Source of the DNA: Azonexus hydrophilus
Lineage (GTDB): Bacteria > Pseudomonadota > Gammaproteobacteria > Burkholderiales > Rhodocyclaceae
DNA length: 64,000 nucleotides
Reading direction: 5' to 3'
Assembly: GCF_001956855.1 (NCBI RefSeq)
Contig: NZ_MTHD01000001.1
Location: 744,001 to 808,000, forward strand
The position numbers and the translations under genes are program-made. The notes beneath the pieces are model-generated. The model saw only the letters and a program-made list of their open reading frames with translations, searched no databases and was not told the DNA's origin. The stretch's first letter is position 1. The number at the start of each line of letters is the position of its first letter. Shown piece by piece: positions 47,387 to 57,487 of this stretch.

Positions 47387-48928
47387 ATGTCTCGGGATGC
47401 AGCTGGTAAAAAAAATGTGATAGTTATCGGTGCAGGTCCTGCTGGATTGACCGCCGCTCTGGAGTTGATGAGAAACTCCAATTTGCATGCCATTGTTTTT
47501 GAGGCGCTTGAAGGAACCGGAGGGATTTCCCGAACAGTTAACTACAAGGGAAATCGCATGGATATTGGCGGACATCGTTTTTTTTCCAAGAATGATTGGG
47601 TGATGGCTTGGTGGGGGAAGTTAATGCCAATCGCTCCTGTGTTTCTGAACGATGGAACGACGGAAATTCCAGAAGCAGATCGCTTCTTGTTGGTGCGTAA
47701 TCGCCTGTCTAGAATTTATTTTCTGCGAAAGTTTTTTGACTACCCGATATCGTTGTCACTGAATACAATAAAAAATCTCGGTGTTTTCCGACTTTCCAAA
47801 ATTGCCATTTCTTATATAAGGGCGTCAATATTTCAGAGAAAGCCGGAGCGTAATTTAGAGGATTTTCTGTATAACAGGTTTGGCAGCGAGTTATATCGCA
47901 CATTCTTTAAAGACTATACAGAGAAGGTTTGGGGGGTTCGTTGCAAAGAAATATCACCGTCCTGGGGGGCTCAGCGTATAAAGGGCTTGTCGATTTGGAA
48001 GGCGATTGCACATGCCATAAAGGGCATGGTTTCTCGGTCCGGTACGGGAGTTAAACAGGAAAATATCGAAACCAGCCTGATTGAGCGGTTTTTATACCCT
48101 AAGCTGGGACCAGGGCAGATGTGGGATATTGCGGCTGAAGAGTTACAGAGTTTAGGTGGGGAAATCCATTTCCAACATCGAGTTATCCGACTGCGTCTTG
48201 ATGGCTCACGGATTGCCGGTGTCGAAACGGAAACTGGCGATGGCCGGCGACAGTGGTGGGAGGCTGATCAAGTTATTTCGAGCATGCCGGTACGCGAACT
48301 GATTGACGCGATCACGCCGGAACCACCAACTGTCGTTCGAGAAGTGGCCAAGGGCCTGGTTTATCGAGACTTCATTACAATGGGTTTGCTGGTAAAGCGA
48401 TTGAAAGCCCATGCCTCGGTGGAAAGCGCTCTAAATCTATTGCCTGATACTTGGATCTACGTTCAGGAGCCTGATGTACGTATCGGGCGGCTGCAGATAT
48501 TCAACAATTGGAGCCCTGCTTTGCTCAAGGACCCGGAATCAATCTGGCTGGGTTTGGAGTACTTTTGTCAGGAGGGCGATGATTTGTGGTGTTTGGGCGA
48601 CGAAGATTTTTCACGAATGGCCGTCGATGAGCTTTCCAGAATAGGAATTTTAGATTCTCGCGATGTGCTGGATTACCATGTGGTGCGAGTTCCAAAGGCT
48701 TATCCGGCGTACTTTGGAAGTTATGACCGGTTTGATGAAATTACGAGTTGGACGGATAGCATCCATAATTTGTTCCTGATCGGGCGAAATGGTATGCATC
48801 GTTATAATAATCAGGATCATTCGATGCTCTCTGCCAAGCATGCCGTCGATCTAATTCTTTCTGGTTCTGTAGACAAAAGCCAGATTTGGAACGTGAATGC
48901 CGATGAGCAGTATCACGAAGAGAAATGA
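47387..48928 (+). CDS. FAD-dependent oxidoreductase, UDP-galactopyranose-mutase/protoporphyrinogen-oxidase-like
   Basis: A 513-residue soluble flavoprotein. The dinucleotide-binding motif [17 protein letters not shown] starts at about residue 11, then GGISRT and [12 protein letters not shown], and a C-terminal flavin motif region [19 protein letters not shown]. Proteins of this type cluster with glycan genes and resemble UDP-galactopyranose mutase, which makes furanose sugars, but also protoporphyrinogen oxidase, so the reaction is not certain. The ATG at 47387 fits; the upstream extension overlaps gtrA. It converges on the CYTH-CHAD gene. Confidence 0.8.
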   Translation: MSRDAAGKKNVIVIGAGPAGLTAALELMRNSNLHAIVFEALEGTGGISRTVNYKGNRMDIGGHRFFSKNDWVMAWWGKLMPIAPVFLNDGTTEIPEADRFLLVRNRLSRIYFLRKFFDYPISLSLNTIKNLGVFRLSKIAISYIRASIFQRKPERNLEDFLYNRFGSELYRTFFKDYTEKVWGVRCKEISPSWGAQRIKGLSIWKAIAHAIKGMVSRSGTGVKQENIETSLIERFLYPKLGPGQMWDIAAEELQSLGGEIHFQHRVIRLRLDGSRIAGVETETGDGRRQWWEADQVISSMPVRELIDAITPEPPTVVREVAKGLVYRDFITMGLLVKRLKAHASVESALNLLPDTWIYVQEPDVRIGRLQIFNNWSPALLKDPESIWLGLEYFCQEGDDLWCLGDEDFSRMAVDELSRIGILDSRDVLDYHVVRVPKAYPAYFGSYDRFDEITSWTDSIHNLFLIGRNGMHRYNNQDHSMLSAKHAVDLILSGSVDKSQIWNVNADEQYHEEK

Positions 48929-48969
48929 AATATTCGATTGGTTGCTGCTGAAGTCCGCCTTTCTGAATA

Positions 48970-50445
48970 CTATTGCTCAGCCATCCGGTCATGGGCTTTC
49001 AGCCAGTCGGCCAGCGCTGCCGGGATGTAGGTCACGAGGATTTCCTGTCTTCCCGCCACCCAACCGTGCGCGGCGGTGGCCGATTTTTGCCCGAGGGCTT
49101 CGTTGATCAGCAGTTCGGCGGTGACTTGGTCGTTGATCAGGCCGAGGGCTTCCTGCAGGCGGCCGAGTGCGGTGAGGTAGGTTTTCATGTGGCGGGTCGG
49201 CAGCAGCGGCGCCATGAATTCCATCGCGTAGCGTAGTTTCTTGAAGCGCAGGCGCATGATGTGCCGTTCTTCGGCGTTGAGGTCGGCGTATTGCTCGGCC
49301 ATCTTGCGCGCGCTGCGGGTGTGGGCGGCGATGCGCTCCTTGGCGAAGGTTTTCAGGGCGACCGGGCGGCTGTCGGTGAGCGCGTGTACGGCGGCGGTGA
49401 ATTCGACCATCAGGCGCGGATATTCCTTGACGGCGAGCAGTCTGACGATGGAGCGGCGAGCGGCCTTGACGCGCCGGCGGGCTTCGTTGCGCAGGCGATG
49501 AATGTCATGGTTGTGCGGGAAGGCGGCGTGGATCGGGGGCAGGGTTTCTTCGAGGAAGACGTCCCAGTTGCGGGCTTCGCCGAGGGCGCCGGCGAGTGTT
49601 TTCCAGCTTTGGCCATAGGCGGCGACGAAGTCTTCCGGCAGGACCGGGGCGAACAGTTTGATCGCCGAGCGCAGGCGGCGCAACGCGACGCGGGCCTGGT
49701 GGATGAATTCCGGCGCGCCGCCGGCGAGCAGCGCGGATTCGTTGCGCTGGAAGTGTTCGAGACAGCCGAGGGCGATGGTGCGGAAGGCTGCGACCGGTGT
49801 TTGTCCGGCGTGGATGGGCAGGGGTTTGGCGCGGAACGGGCGTTCGGGTTCGTTGAGGAACAGCCGGTAACCCCGCTCGGCCTTGCTGGCGATCGCCGGG
49901 TGCAGGTTAATGTGTTGCTGCAGTTGGCGGGTCAGCGTGAAGATGTCCTCGATGCGACCAGACAGCAGTTCGAGTTCGACTTCGCAAATGGCTTCGCGGC
50001 GGCCGCGGGCGGCAATGCCGCCGCGGTCGACGGCCATTTCGATCAGCGATTCGCCGCAGGGTACTTGCCACAGCTGACGGCGGAAGTCGGTGGTGAATAC
50101 CGCTTCCAGGTCGTCGCGGGCCGTTTCCAGCATGGTCCTGAGTTCGGGGGCGTCGACATGGCTGAAGTCGAAAACGCCCGGCGTCGCGTTGGTTTCCCAT
50201 TCGTTGCGTATCGCCAGCCCGCCGCTGGCCGGCTCCGCCGATTTTACGGTCAACAGCCATTGCCAGCCTTTTTTGCGGAAGCGCATGGCAATGCGTCGGG
50301 CACGCAGGGCGAGTTCCGGGGTGTCGTAATAGGTGTTGAGCAGGTGCTGCTTTTGCGAGGCGATGCCGGCAAGTACCGGGTGCGCCAGTAGTTTGCGGAC
50401 GTTTTTCGGGTCGAGCCGGAGCTTGAGTTCGATTTCGGTGGCCAT
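48970..50445 (-). CDS. CYTH-CHAD domain protein (inorganic triphosphatase-like)
   Basis: A 491-residue protein. The N-terminal CYTH domain (about 1-200) has the signature EIELKL and the triphosphate-tunnel residues (e.g. RRIAMRFRKKG), as in inorganic triphosphatases such as YgiF. The C-terminal CHAD domain (about 215-485) is a helical bundle rich in conserved His/Arg (HQARVALRRLRSAIKLF, RLRFKKLRYAMEF) that binds polyphosphate. A polyphosphate link would suit a polyphosphate-storing Rhodocyclales member, but that is inference. It is the last gene of the minus-strand run, 4 bases after lapD. Confidence 0.88.
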   Translation of the reverse strand: MATEIELKLRLDPKNVRKLLAHPVLAGIASQKQHLLNTYYDTPELALRARRIAMRFRKKGWQWLLTVKSAEPASGGLAIRNEWETNATPGVFDFSHVDAPELRTMLETARDDLEAVFTTDFRRQLWQVPCGESLIEMAVDRGGIAARGRREAICEVELELLSGRIEDIFTLTRQLQQHINLHPAIASKAERGYRLFLNEPERPFRAKPLPIHAGQTPVAAFRTIALGCLEHFQRNESALLAGGAPEFIHQARVALRRLRSAIKLFAPVLPEDFVAAYGQSWKTLAGALGEARNWDVFLEETLPPIHAAFPHNHDIHRLRNEARRRVKAARRSIVRLLAVKEYPRLMVEFTAAVHALTDSRPVALKTFAKERIAAHTRSARKMAEQYADLNAEERHIMRLRFKKLRYAMEFMAPLLPTRHMKTYLTALGRLQEALGLINDQVTAELLINEALGQKSATAAHGWVAGRQEILVTYIPAALADWLKAHDRMAEQ

Positions 50446-50449
50446 CGCG

Positions 50450-52363
50450 TCAGCCTCTCGGGACGGCCGGGCCGGTTGCGCCGTCGAAACCGAGTTCGGG
50501 CAGGATGTTCAGCTCTTCCACGCTTTGTACGCCTTCGGCGATGACGGTCAGGCCGATGTTGTGGGCGATGCTGCACAAACCCTTGAGGAAGGCCTGGTTG
50601 CCCGGTTGGCTGTCGATGGCGCGGATGAAGCTGCCGTCAACCTTGAGGTAATCGAGGCCGATGTCGTGCAGGCGGCCGATTTGGCTGAACTGGCGGCCAA
50701 AGTGTTCGATGCCGAGGCGGCAGCCGAGCGGGCGCAGCAACTGGGTGTAGGTGATGAATTCGTCGAAATGCTGGAAGGCGCCGGTTTCGGCCACTTCCAG
50801 CCAGAGTCGCGGCGCCAGTTCGCGCCGGCTGGCGATCAGGTCGTGCAGGCGCTGGCGGAAGCTGCGGTCGAAAACCGATTCGCCGGACAGGTTGACCGCA
50901 ACCGAGGGGATGCCGATGGCCAGCCGCTCAAGCGCCAGGTTGACGGCGGCCAGATCGAGTTCGCTGGTCATTGCCAGGCGCGAGGCAACCGGCATGAAGC
51001 TGCCGGCGGCCAGCCATTCGCCATCTTCAACGGCTTGCAGGCGCAGCGGGCATTCGAGGTGGAGCAGCGTGCCGCTGCTGTTGGCGACCGGGAATTCGAT
51101 CAGGCGCAGGCGGTGCGACTCGATGGCGCATTCGAGCACCTTCTTCCAGTCGGCATTGTTGTTGGCGCACTGCGCGTCGCCACTGTTGGCGCAACGCCAG
51201 CCCAGGCTGCCTTCGCCTTCGGCCGTGGCGATCGCGGCATCGACGCGGGAGAGCAGGCTGGCCAGGCTTTCGCCGTGACGATAGACGCCGCTGCCGATAT
51301 GACCGATCTGCTCGCCGTCGATCAGGCCGGCCGAGACGAGGTCGCGCAGCAGCGCCAGCAGTCGGTCGGCAAAAGGTTCGGGATTGTCGTTGCCGGGCAG
51401 CAGCAGCGTGAAGTCGGCGCCGTTCAGGCGGGCGGCTGCGGCGCCGGGGTTTTCGGCGGCCATGGTGGTCAGGCTGGTGCCGATGCGGCGCAGCAGTTCG
51501 TCGGCGCTTTCGCGGCCGAGGCGGCGGTTGACGCCGGCCAGGTCGGCCAGCCGCAGCATGATCAGGCTGCCGCTGGGCGGTGCATCGTCGTCGTTGAGCG
51601 AAGCGGCCAGCTGGTTCATGAAATAGGATCGGTTGGCCAGCCCGGTCAGGCTGTCCAGCGTCGCTTCGCGGCGGACCTGTTCGAGGCGCGCCGCTTCTTC
51701 GTCGAACATGGCCTTGACCCGGCCGACCATGGCGTTCATCGCGCGCGCCAGGCTCTTCAGTTCCGGCGTTGCCGGTTCATCGATGCGGGTGAAACGGCGT
51801 TCGCTGATGGCTTCGGCCTGGCCGACGACGGCATCGAGCGGGCGCTTGATGCGCAGCAGGATCTGCATGCCGATCAGTCCCATGAGAACGCCGCCGACAC
51901 CGAACCAGAGCAGCAGCTTGAAGGCGCCGTTCCATAGCTCGCGATAGGCGAACTGGCTGTGGCTGATCAGTTCGACGGTGCCGAACTGGGTCCAGCCGGT
52001 GGATACCTGAGCGCTGCCGGGATGCGACTCGATCGGGAACAGGCGGCTGAACCAGGCCGGAACGTCGCCGGCGGCCGGTGGGCTGATTTTTTCGATCATC
52101 GTTGCGCCGTTGGGGTCGATGACCCGGACGGCTGCGTACTGACCACTGTCGAAGACGGCTGCAACCTGCAGCTCGACTGTGACCGGGTCCTTGTCCAGTT
52201 GCGACATCGAGAGCGCCAGCGAGGCGGCGTTGTCGTTGTTCTTGATCGCCAGTTGCTGTTCGAGATAATCGCGCGCGGTCACCATGCTGACGATGAAGCT
52301 GCCGGCAAAGGCGATGATGGTGCTGGCGATGACCGCAAGCCAGAGTTGTCGGAACAGGGACAT
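50450..52363 (-). CDS. lapD: LapD-like inner-membrane c-di-GMP effector with degenerate GGDEF and EAL domains
   Basis: A 637-residue protein. Helix 1 (about 5-27), a periplasmic domain (about 28-150) and helix 2 (about 152-172) frame an output domain resembling LapD (SLFRQLWLAVIASTI, DYLEQQLAIKNNDNA, DPVTVELQVAA). A HAMP-like segment, a degenerate GGDEF domain (NGADF in place of GGDEF) and a degenerate EAL domain (LEC in place of EAL, EHFG in place of DDFG) follow. Such proteins do not make or cut c-di-GMP; they bind it and sequester the protease LapG, so that a large adhesin stays at the surface. lapG is the next gene upstream, 8 bases away. No LapA adhesin is in the window. Confidence 0.9.
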   Translation of the reverse strand: MSLFRQLWLAVIASTIIAFAGSFIVSMVTARDYLEQQLAIKNNDNAASLALSMSQLDKDPVTVELQVAAVFDSGQYAAVRVIDPNGATMIEKISPPAAGDVPAWFSRLFPIESHPGSAQVSTGWTQFGTVELISHSQFAYRELWNGAFKLLLWFGVGGVLMGLIGMQILLRIKRPLDAVVGQAEAISERRFTRIDEPATPELKSLARAMNAMVGRVKAMFDEEAARLEQVRREATLDSLTGLANRSYFMNQLAASLNDDDAPPSGSLIMLRLADLAGVNRRLGRESADELLRRIGTSLTTMAAENPGAAAARLNGADFTLLLPGNDNPEPFADRLLALLRDLVSAGLIDGEQIGHIGSGVYRHGESLASLLSRVDAAIATAEGEGSLGWRCANSGDAQCANNNADWKKVLECAIESHRLRLIEFPVANSSGTLLHLECPLRLQAVEDGEWLAAGSFMPVASRLAMTSELDLAAVNLALERLAIGIPSVAVNLSGESVFDRSFRQRLHDLIASRRELAPRLWLEVAETGAFQHFDEFITYTQLLRPLGCRLGIEHFGRQFSQIGRLHDIGLDYLKVDGSFIRAIDSQPGNQAFLKGLCSIAHNIGLTVIAEGVQSVEELNILPELGFDGATGPAVPRG

Positions 52364-52371
52364 GGATTACC

Positions 52372-53028
52372 TCACTGGAAACCTTCGGCCCGGGCGCGTG
52401 CCAGCAGGTCCTGCCAGCGCGAGAGGTTGCTCTTGCTGGACTGGTTGCCGGTGCCTTGCCAGAGGCCTGCACTGTTGAAACTGAAAACCGGGGAAAGATC
52501 GTGCCGCTGCGATGCCGGCAGGATCTGCTTGTTCAGGTTGTCGAGAACCAGCGGGTCGGCATTGGGCCGGGCGTAGTAGGCCAGGACCATGTGCGCCTGC
52601 TGGATCGTGCCGCCGCCGGCCATCGGCTGCGTTGCCCGGACATAGACCAGGCGGAGTTTGTTCACCGGGACACCGAGATCGAGCAGGGAAAAATACTTGA
52701 TGATCGAAAAGTCTTCGCAATCACCACGGCCCTGCGCCATGGTTTCCAGCGGCGTCGCCCAGTAGTCGCTCTGGCTCCACAGCGAGAAATCGTCGTCAAA
52801 GGCGATGCGTCGGTTGATGAAGTCGTTGACCCGACGAATCTTGTCCTGCTCGCTGCCGCCCTGACTGCTGCCAAGCATCTGCCGCCAGTCATTGAACAGG
52901 GCTTCGGGAGCCTGGCCGAAGCGGCTGGTCAATGATTGGTGGAGGCGCTCGAAATCCAGGCCGAGCGCCGACCCCAGCCCGATCCAGACGAGCAGGAAAA
53001 GTGTCGGGATGCGTAGCCGTTGGGGCAT
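52372..53028 (-). CDS. lapG: LapG-like periplasmic cysteine protease
   Basis: A 218-residue transglutaminase-like protease (BTLCP family) with signal peptide MPQRLRIPTLFLLVWIGLGSALG. The catalytic triad is Cys in GRGDCEDFSIIKY, His in QQAHMVLAYY and Asp in LVLDNLNKQI. LapG cuts a large RTX adhesin near its N-terminus when c-di-GMP is low, releasing the cell from a biofilm. It lies just before lapD in the same operon and after a PEBP gene by 15 bases. Confidence 0.92.
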   Translation of the reverse strand: MPQRLRIPTLFLLVWIGLGSALGLDFERLHQSLTSRFGQAPEALFNDWRQMLGSSQGGSEQDKIRRVNDFINRRIAFDDDFSLWSQSDYWATPLETMAQGRGDCEDFSIIKYFSLLDLGVPVNKLRLVYVRATQPMAGGGTIQQAHMVLAYYARPNADPLVLDNLNKQILPASQRHDLSPVFSFNSAGLWQGTGNQSSKSNLSRWQDLLARARAEGFQ

Positions 53029-53043
53029 GGCGGCGCCCGGTGC

Positions 53044-53673
53044 TTACCCTGCCAGCGCCGGGTTGAGCGTGTAGGTGCCGGTCAGGCTGGCCTGGCCGAG
53101 GATGTGGCCCTGCATCGCCTGGCGGACTTCTGGTCCACCGAATTTGCCGTCAATCGGCAATTTTTCAATATCCAGGGCGTAGACCGTAAAAATGTAATGA
53201 TGGACGATTTCATCGTTCCACGGCGGGCACGGACCGTCGTAGCCGTAGTAATCGCCGTTCATGTCGTGATCGTTGGCAAACCAGTCGGTGTAGTTGTTGA
53301 TTCCCTGGCGGGCGCCGTGTGGAGCCTGCGGTCCAGGTTTGCCGCGCGGCGTGACCTGGTGGCTGAATTCGCCCTCGGCGATGGTATCGAGCGTGGCCGG
53401 CAGGTCAGCCAGCACCCAGTGGAAAAAATCGACACGTGGCAGCGATGCCGGCACCGTGCGACCTTCCTGATTGACGTCGTCGCCCTGGCTCGGCACATCG
53501 GGGTCGTGACAGATGACGACGAAGGATTGCGTACCTGCAGGGACCTCGCTCCAGGTCAGTTGCGGATTGAGGTTGCGACCCAGGCAGACGTGGTGTGCCG
53601 GGTCCGGTGTGCAGAAGGAATAGTCGCCGGGAATACGCTGGCCGTCGGCAAAGCTGGTGCTGGTCAGTTTCAT
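53044..53673 (-). CDS. PEBP family protein (YbhB/YbcL-like)
   Basis: A 209-residue phosphatidylethanolamine-binding-like protein, without a signal peptide. It carries RNLNPQLTWSEVPAGTQSFVVICHDPD, FFHWVLADLP and YGYDGPCPPWNDEIVHHYIFTVYALD, matching the YbhB/YbcL group. Function in bacteria is poorly known. A clear AGGAGA lies before the ATG at 53673. It sits 14 bases after the murJ stop and 15 before lapG, so probably in the same transcript. Confidence 0.88.
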   Translation of the reverse strand: MKLTSTSFADGQRIPGDYSFCTPDPAHHVCLGRNLNPQLTWSEVPAGTQSFVVICHDPDVPSQGDDVNQEGRTVPASLPRVDFFHWVLADLPATLDTIAEGEFSHQVTPRGKPGPQAPHGARQGINNYTDWFANDHDMNGDYYGYDGPCPPWNDEIVHHYIFTVYALDIEKLPIDGKFGGPEVRQAMQGHILGQASLTGTYTLNPALAG

Positions 53674-53687
53674 GGGTATGTCTCCTG

Positions 53688-55238
53688 TCATTCTGCCGCC
53701 CGGCGGGTAAAGTCGCGCAAGCGGAAACCGAGTAACCATAGTGTAGCGAAATATGCCGTTGCGCCAAGGACTACCAGCCAGCCAAGGTGCAGGATTCTTG
53801 CGGTCAACGTGCTGCTGAGCCAGTTTTCTGCCGGGCCCATGGCAAACCACAATGCGCCGCCCATGATAAGCATGGCGACAGTCAGTTTGATGAAAAATGC
53901 CATCCAGCCGGATTGCGGCTGGTAGATGTTGGCCTGACGCAGGCCGCGGTAGAGCAGTCCGGCGTTCAGGCAGGCCGCCAGACCGATCGATAGCGCCAGC
54001 CCTGCGTGGGCAATCCAGCCGACGAAAGCGAGGTTCATGGCCTGCGTCGCTGCCAGGGAAATCAGCGCAATCTTCACTGGTGTCCGGATGTTCTGCCGGG
54101 CATAGAAACCCGGTGCCAGCACCTTGACCAGGATCAGGCCGAGCAGTCCCAGCGAATATGCCACCAGTGCCTGGCGGGTTTGCAGCACGTCGTGAGCGGT
54201 GAAGGCGCCATGGAAAAACAGTGTCGTGATCAGGGGTACGGCCAGGATCGCCAGCGCCAGCGCCGCCGGGGCGGCAAGCAGGAAGGTCAGGCGCAGGCCC
54301 CAGTCGAGCAGGCGCGAATATTCGGCGAAATCCTGCCGGGCGTGACAGCGCGACAGCGATGGCAAGAGGATGGTGCCGAGCGCCGCCCCGAGCAGGCCGG
54401 AGGGGAATTCCATCAGGCGATCGGCGTAATACAGCCAGGAAACGCTGCCGGTTTGCAGGAAGGAGGCAAAAATGGTGTTGATCAGCAGGCTGATCTGCGA
54501 CACCGAGACGCCGAGCAGAGCCGGCAACATCAGCGTGGACACGCGGCGGACGCCGGGGTCGGCCCAGGCGGCCCGCCAGTTGATGCTCGGTCGCGGCAGC
54601 ATCGAAATCCGGCGCAGTGCCGGGATCTGAATGAGCAACTGGAGCAGGCCGCCGATGAATACCGCCCAGGCCAGCGCCATGATCGGCGGCTCGAAATACG
54701 GGACGGCGAACAGCGCCATGCCGATGAAGGACAGGTTAAGCAGGACCGGCGTGAAGGCCGGCAGCGCAAAGCGGCTCCAGGTGTTGAGAATGCCGCCGGC
54801 GAGGGCGACCAGAGACATGAACAGGATGTACGGGAAAGTGACCCGGGTCAGGGCGACGGTCAATTCGAACTTGTCGGCATCGGCGGCAAATCCGGGGGCG
54901 GACAGCCATACCAGCAAGGGCGCCGCAGCGACGCCAATGGCGGTGATGAAAAACAGTGCTATGGCCAGCAGGCTGGCGACATGGTCCACCAGTGTCCGCG
55001 TATCTTCGGGGGTTCGCTGATTCTTGTATTCGCCGAGAATCGGGACAAAGGCTTGCGAGAAGGCGCCTTCGGCAAACATCCGGCGGAGCAGGTTGGGCAG
55101 TTTGAAAGCGACGAAGAATGCATCCGTCGCCGCACCGGCGCCGAAGGCGCGGGCAATGACGAAATCGCGGACAAAACCAAGAATGCGGGAAAGCAGGGTC
55201 ATGCCGCTGACCGTGACCAGCGCGCGCAGCAGATTCAT
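53688..55238 (-). CDS. murJ: Lipid II flippase MurJ
   Basis: A 516-residue MOP-superfamily transporter with fourteen hydrophobic segments that flips lipid II across the inner membrane. The N-terminus [25 protein letters not shown] and the [29 protein letters not shown] stretch are diagnostic. It is the first gene of the run murJ-PEBP-lapG-lapD-CYTH-CHAD and starts about 80 bases from a tRNA gene on the other strand. Some members of the run may have their own promoters. Confidence 0.94.
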   Translation of the reverse strand: MNLLRALVTVSGMTLLSRILGFVRDFVIARAFGAGAATDAFFVAFKLPNLLRRMFAEGAFSQAFVPILGEYKNQRTPEDTRTLVDHVASLLAIALFFITAIGVAAAPLLVWLSAPGFAADADKFELTVALTRVTFPYILFMSLVALAGGILNTWSRFALPAFTPVLLNLSFIGMALFAVPYFEPPIMALAWAVFIGGLLQLLIQIPALRRISMLPRPSINWRAAWADPGVRRVSTLMLPALLGVSVSQISLLINTIFASFLQTGSVSWLYYADRLMEFPSGLLGAALGTILLPSLSRCHARQDFAEYSRLLDWGLRLTFLLAAPAALALAILAVPLITTLFFHGAFTAHDVLQTRQALVAYSLGLLGLILVKVLAPGFYARQNIRTPVKIALISLAATQAMNLAFVGWIAHAGLALSIGLAACLNAGLLYRGLRQANIYQPQSGWMAFFIKLTVAMLIMGGALWFAMGPAENWLSSTLTARILHLGWLVVLGATAYFATLWLLGFRLRDFTRRAAE

Positions 55239-55252
55239 TTGTAAGAGCCTTG

Positions 55253-55282
55253 TTGCCTGATGGCAGGGGGAAAAGCTATAAT
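55253..55282 (+). promoter_or_regulatory. Promoter of the first tRNA-Thr gene
   Basis: TTGCCT (55253-55258), 18 bases, then a perfect TATAAT (55277-55282). The tRNA starts 35 bases further on. This is one of the clearest sigma70 promoters in the window. Confidence 0.75.
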
Positions 55283-55316
55283 TCTACGCTGTGCTGCTCG
55301 CAAGGGGAGTCACAGT

Positions 55317-55392
<76 letters not shown>

Positions 55393-55408
55393 CAAGCATT
55401 CAGCAGTC

Positions 55409-55436
55409 AGGCCAGTTCTTCGGGGCTGGCCTTTTT
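55409..55436 (+). terminator. Intrinsic terminator between the two tRNA-Thr genes
   Basis: AGGCCAG / CTGGCCT with a ten-base loop, then five T. It would end the first tRNA transcript, so the second tRNA likely needs read-through or its own start; no clear promoter for it was seen. Confidence 0.75.
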
Positions 55437-55469
55437 GCTTTCCGGCTCCGCCAGCTTTTCAGGCGTCGG

Positions 55470-55544
<75 letters not shown>

Positions 55545-55550
55545 GCCCCT

Positions 55551-56543
55551 TCAGGTTCGCCATGTTGGGTTCAGCAACACCATGTTGCGCCCCGCATGTT
55601 TGGCGGCGTAAAGACTGCTGTCAGCGGCTTGCAGCAGTTCCTGGGCATTCCGTTCCGGGGCCGGATGCGTACTGGCGACGCCAAAGCTGCAGGAAATCAA
55701 TCCTTCGATGCCTTTTTCGTGCGGAATGCGCAATTCCCGCGTTGAAGCAAGCATGCGCTCGGCTACTGCAACGGCGCCAGCCGCATCTGTGCCGGGCAGG
55801 ATGGCGGCAAACTCTTCGCCACCGTAGCGGGCAACGCTGTCTTCGACCCGGAACAGGGATTCGTTCAGTGCACTGGCAACGGCCTTCAGGCACTGGTCAC
55901 CGGCCTGGTGTCCATACCCGTCATTGAACTGCTTGAAAAAATCGACATCGATGAGGATCAGGCTCAGCGGCGTTTCGGTGCGCAGGCAGCGTTTCCATTC
56001 GATGTTCAGGGTGTCATCGAAGTAGCGCCGGTTGGGCACGCAGGTCAGTCCGTCGAGTGTCGAGATCTGCTTGAGCCGCCGGTGTGCCGCGTGGATGTCG
56101 CGCTGCATGCCGACGATGCGCAGCATGGCGCGGATCTTTGCCAGCAGGATGACTTCGGAGACCGGCTTGTGCAGGAAGTCGTCGCCGCCGGCGATGATGC
56201 CCTGGGCGACGATGTCGTCATCCATGACCGAGGACAGGAAAATGACTGGCATCCACAGGGTCAGCTCGTCACTGCCGAGCAGTTCGCGATTACGGATCTT
56301 GCGGACGAGGTTGATGCCGTCCATGTCGCGCAGGTTCATGTCGACCAGGATCAGGTCCGGATGCGCACCGGCTATCAGGTCAATTGCCTCGCCACCGTCG
56401 GCTGCGAGCAGTACATCGACGTCATCGAGCTGGGCGAGGCATTCGCCGATCAGCGTACGGTTGGCGCTGGAACTGTCTACGACGAGAAGTTTGTACTTGC
56501 CGGCGGGCATCAAATGCTGAGGAAGATGATATGGGCAAATCAT
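55551..56543 (-). CDS. REC-GGDEF response regulator, diguanylate cyclase
   Basis: A 330-residue cytoplasmic protein. A receiver domain (about 17-140) has KLLVVDSSSANRTLI and the phospho-acceptor Asp in LILVDMNLRDMDG. A GGDEF domain (about 165-325) has an intact active site RYGGEEF and a product-inhibition I-site RVED five residues before it, so synthesis of c-di-GMP with feedback control is expected. An in-frame Met at 56510 may be the true start, since the first 11 residues look atypical. No partner histidine kinase is adjacent. It is the only intact diguanylate cyclase in the window. Confidence 0.9.
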   Translation of the reverse strand: MICPYHLPQHLMPAGKYKLLVVDSSSANRTLIGECLAQLDDVDVLLAADGGEAIDLIAGAHPDLILVDMNLRDMDGINLVRKIRNRELLGSDELTLWMPVIFLSSVMDDDIVAQGIIAGGDDFLHKPVSEVILLAKIRAMLRIVGMQRDIHAAHRRLKQISTLDGLTCVPNRRYFDDTLNIEWKRCLRTETPLSLILIDVDFFKQFNDGYGHQAGDQCLKAVASALNESLFRVEDSVARYGGEEFAAILPGTDAAGAVAVAERMLASTRELRIPHEKGIEGLISCSFGVASTHPAPERNAQELLQAADSSLYAAKHAGRNMVLLNPTWRT

Positions 56544-56663
56544 AGCATCGGGATGTGTCAGCTGGATTCAGCTTTTTTTACGACGCCCGGCCGGTTAATA
56601 TGCTGTCTCGGTCCATACGCTACCGTCTGGTGTGGGCTGGCTGATAATTAAAGGAGAAAGCAT

Positions 56664-57431
56664 ATGCAGTTGAATAATAAAGTTTTTGTGGTGACCGGTG
56701 GTGGTTCTGGTTTGGGTGCGGCGACGGCGCGAGGTCTGGTCGAGGCTGGTGCCCGCGTGGTGCTTGCGGACGTCAATCGTGCTGCCGGTGAGGCGCTGGC
56801 GGCGGAGCTGGGTGCTGCCGCGTTGTTTGTCGAGACTGACGTCAGCAGCGAGACTTCTGCGGTCAACACCATCCAGACGGCAATTTCTTCCTTTGGCGCC
56901 CTGCATGGTCTGGTCAATTGCGCCGGTATCGCGCCGGCGGAGAAAGTAGTCGGCAAGGAAGGGCCGCATCGTCTGGAAAGTTTCTCCCGGGTGATCAACA
57001 TCAACCTGGTTGGCACCTTCAACATGATCCGCCTGGCAGCTGAGGCGATGATGAAGAATGAGCCGGATGCCGGCGGCGAGCGTGGTGTGATCGTCAATAC
57101 CGCGTCGGTGGCCGCTTACGAGGGGCAGCTCGGTCAGGCCGCCTATGCGGCATCGAAGGGCGGTATCGTCGCCCTGACGCTGCCGGTAGCACGTGAGCTG
57201 GCACGTAGTGGCATCCGCTGTCTGACGATTGCCCCGGGGATCATGGAAACCCCGATGCTGCTTGGCATGCCGCCGGAAGTGCAGGATTCGCTGAACAAGA
57301 TGGTTCCCTTCCCGACGCGCATGGGCAAGCCCGCCGAGTACGCCGCACTGGTCCGGCACATCGCCGAAAATTCCTATCTGAACGGTGAGGTCATTCGCCT
57401 GGATGGGGCGATCCGGATGGGCGTCAAATAA
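56664..57431 (+). CDS. Short-chain dehydrogenase, 3-hydroxyacyl-CoA dehydrogenase-like (HSD10 type)
   Basis: A 255-residue classical SDR. The NAD-binding motif is [15 protein letters not shown], the NAG-type motif is [11 protein letters not shown], and the catalytic Ser, Tyr and Lys are in [10 protein letters not shown] and YAASKGG. The sequence resembles type II 3-hydroxyacyl-CoA dehydrogenases of fatty-acid or isoleucine breakdown, but SDR substrates are hard to call. AAGGAGAAAG lies before the start, and a terminator follows. Confidence 0.85.
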   Translation: MQLNNKVFVVTGGGSGLGAATARGLVEAGARVVLADVNRAAGEALAAELGAAALFVETDVSSETSAVNTIQTAISSFGALHGLVNCAGIAPAEKVVGKEGPHRLESFSRVININLVGTFNMIRLAAEAMMKNEPDAGGERGVIVNTASVAAYEGQLGQAAYAASKGGIVALTLPVARELARSGIRCLTIAPGIMETPMLLGMPPEVQDSLNKMVPFPTRMGKPAEYAALVRHIAENSYLNGEVIRLDGAIRMGVK

Positions 57432-57457
57432 TCTATACTAAGCACCCGTCCTAATCC

Positions 57458-57482
57458 AAAAAGGCACTCCGGTGCCTTTTTT
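57458..57482 (+). terminator. Intrinsic terminator between the dehydrogenase gene and ccoI
   Basis: AAAAAGGCAC-TCCG-GTGCCTTTTT forms a ten-base-pair stem with a T run on the 3' side. It ends only six bases before the ccoI start codon, so ccoI has almost no leader beyond it. Confidence 0.85.
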
Positions 57483-57487
57483 GCTGC

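Noticed and set aside
50333..51937. A 534-codon plus-strand frame
   Set aside because: Antisense to the CYTH-CHAD gene and lapD; Ala/Gly/Gln-rich shadow.
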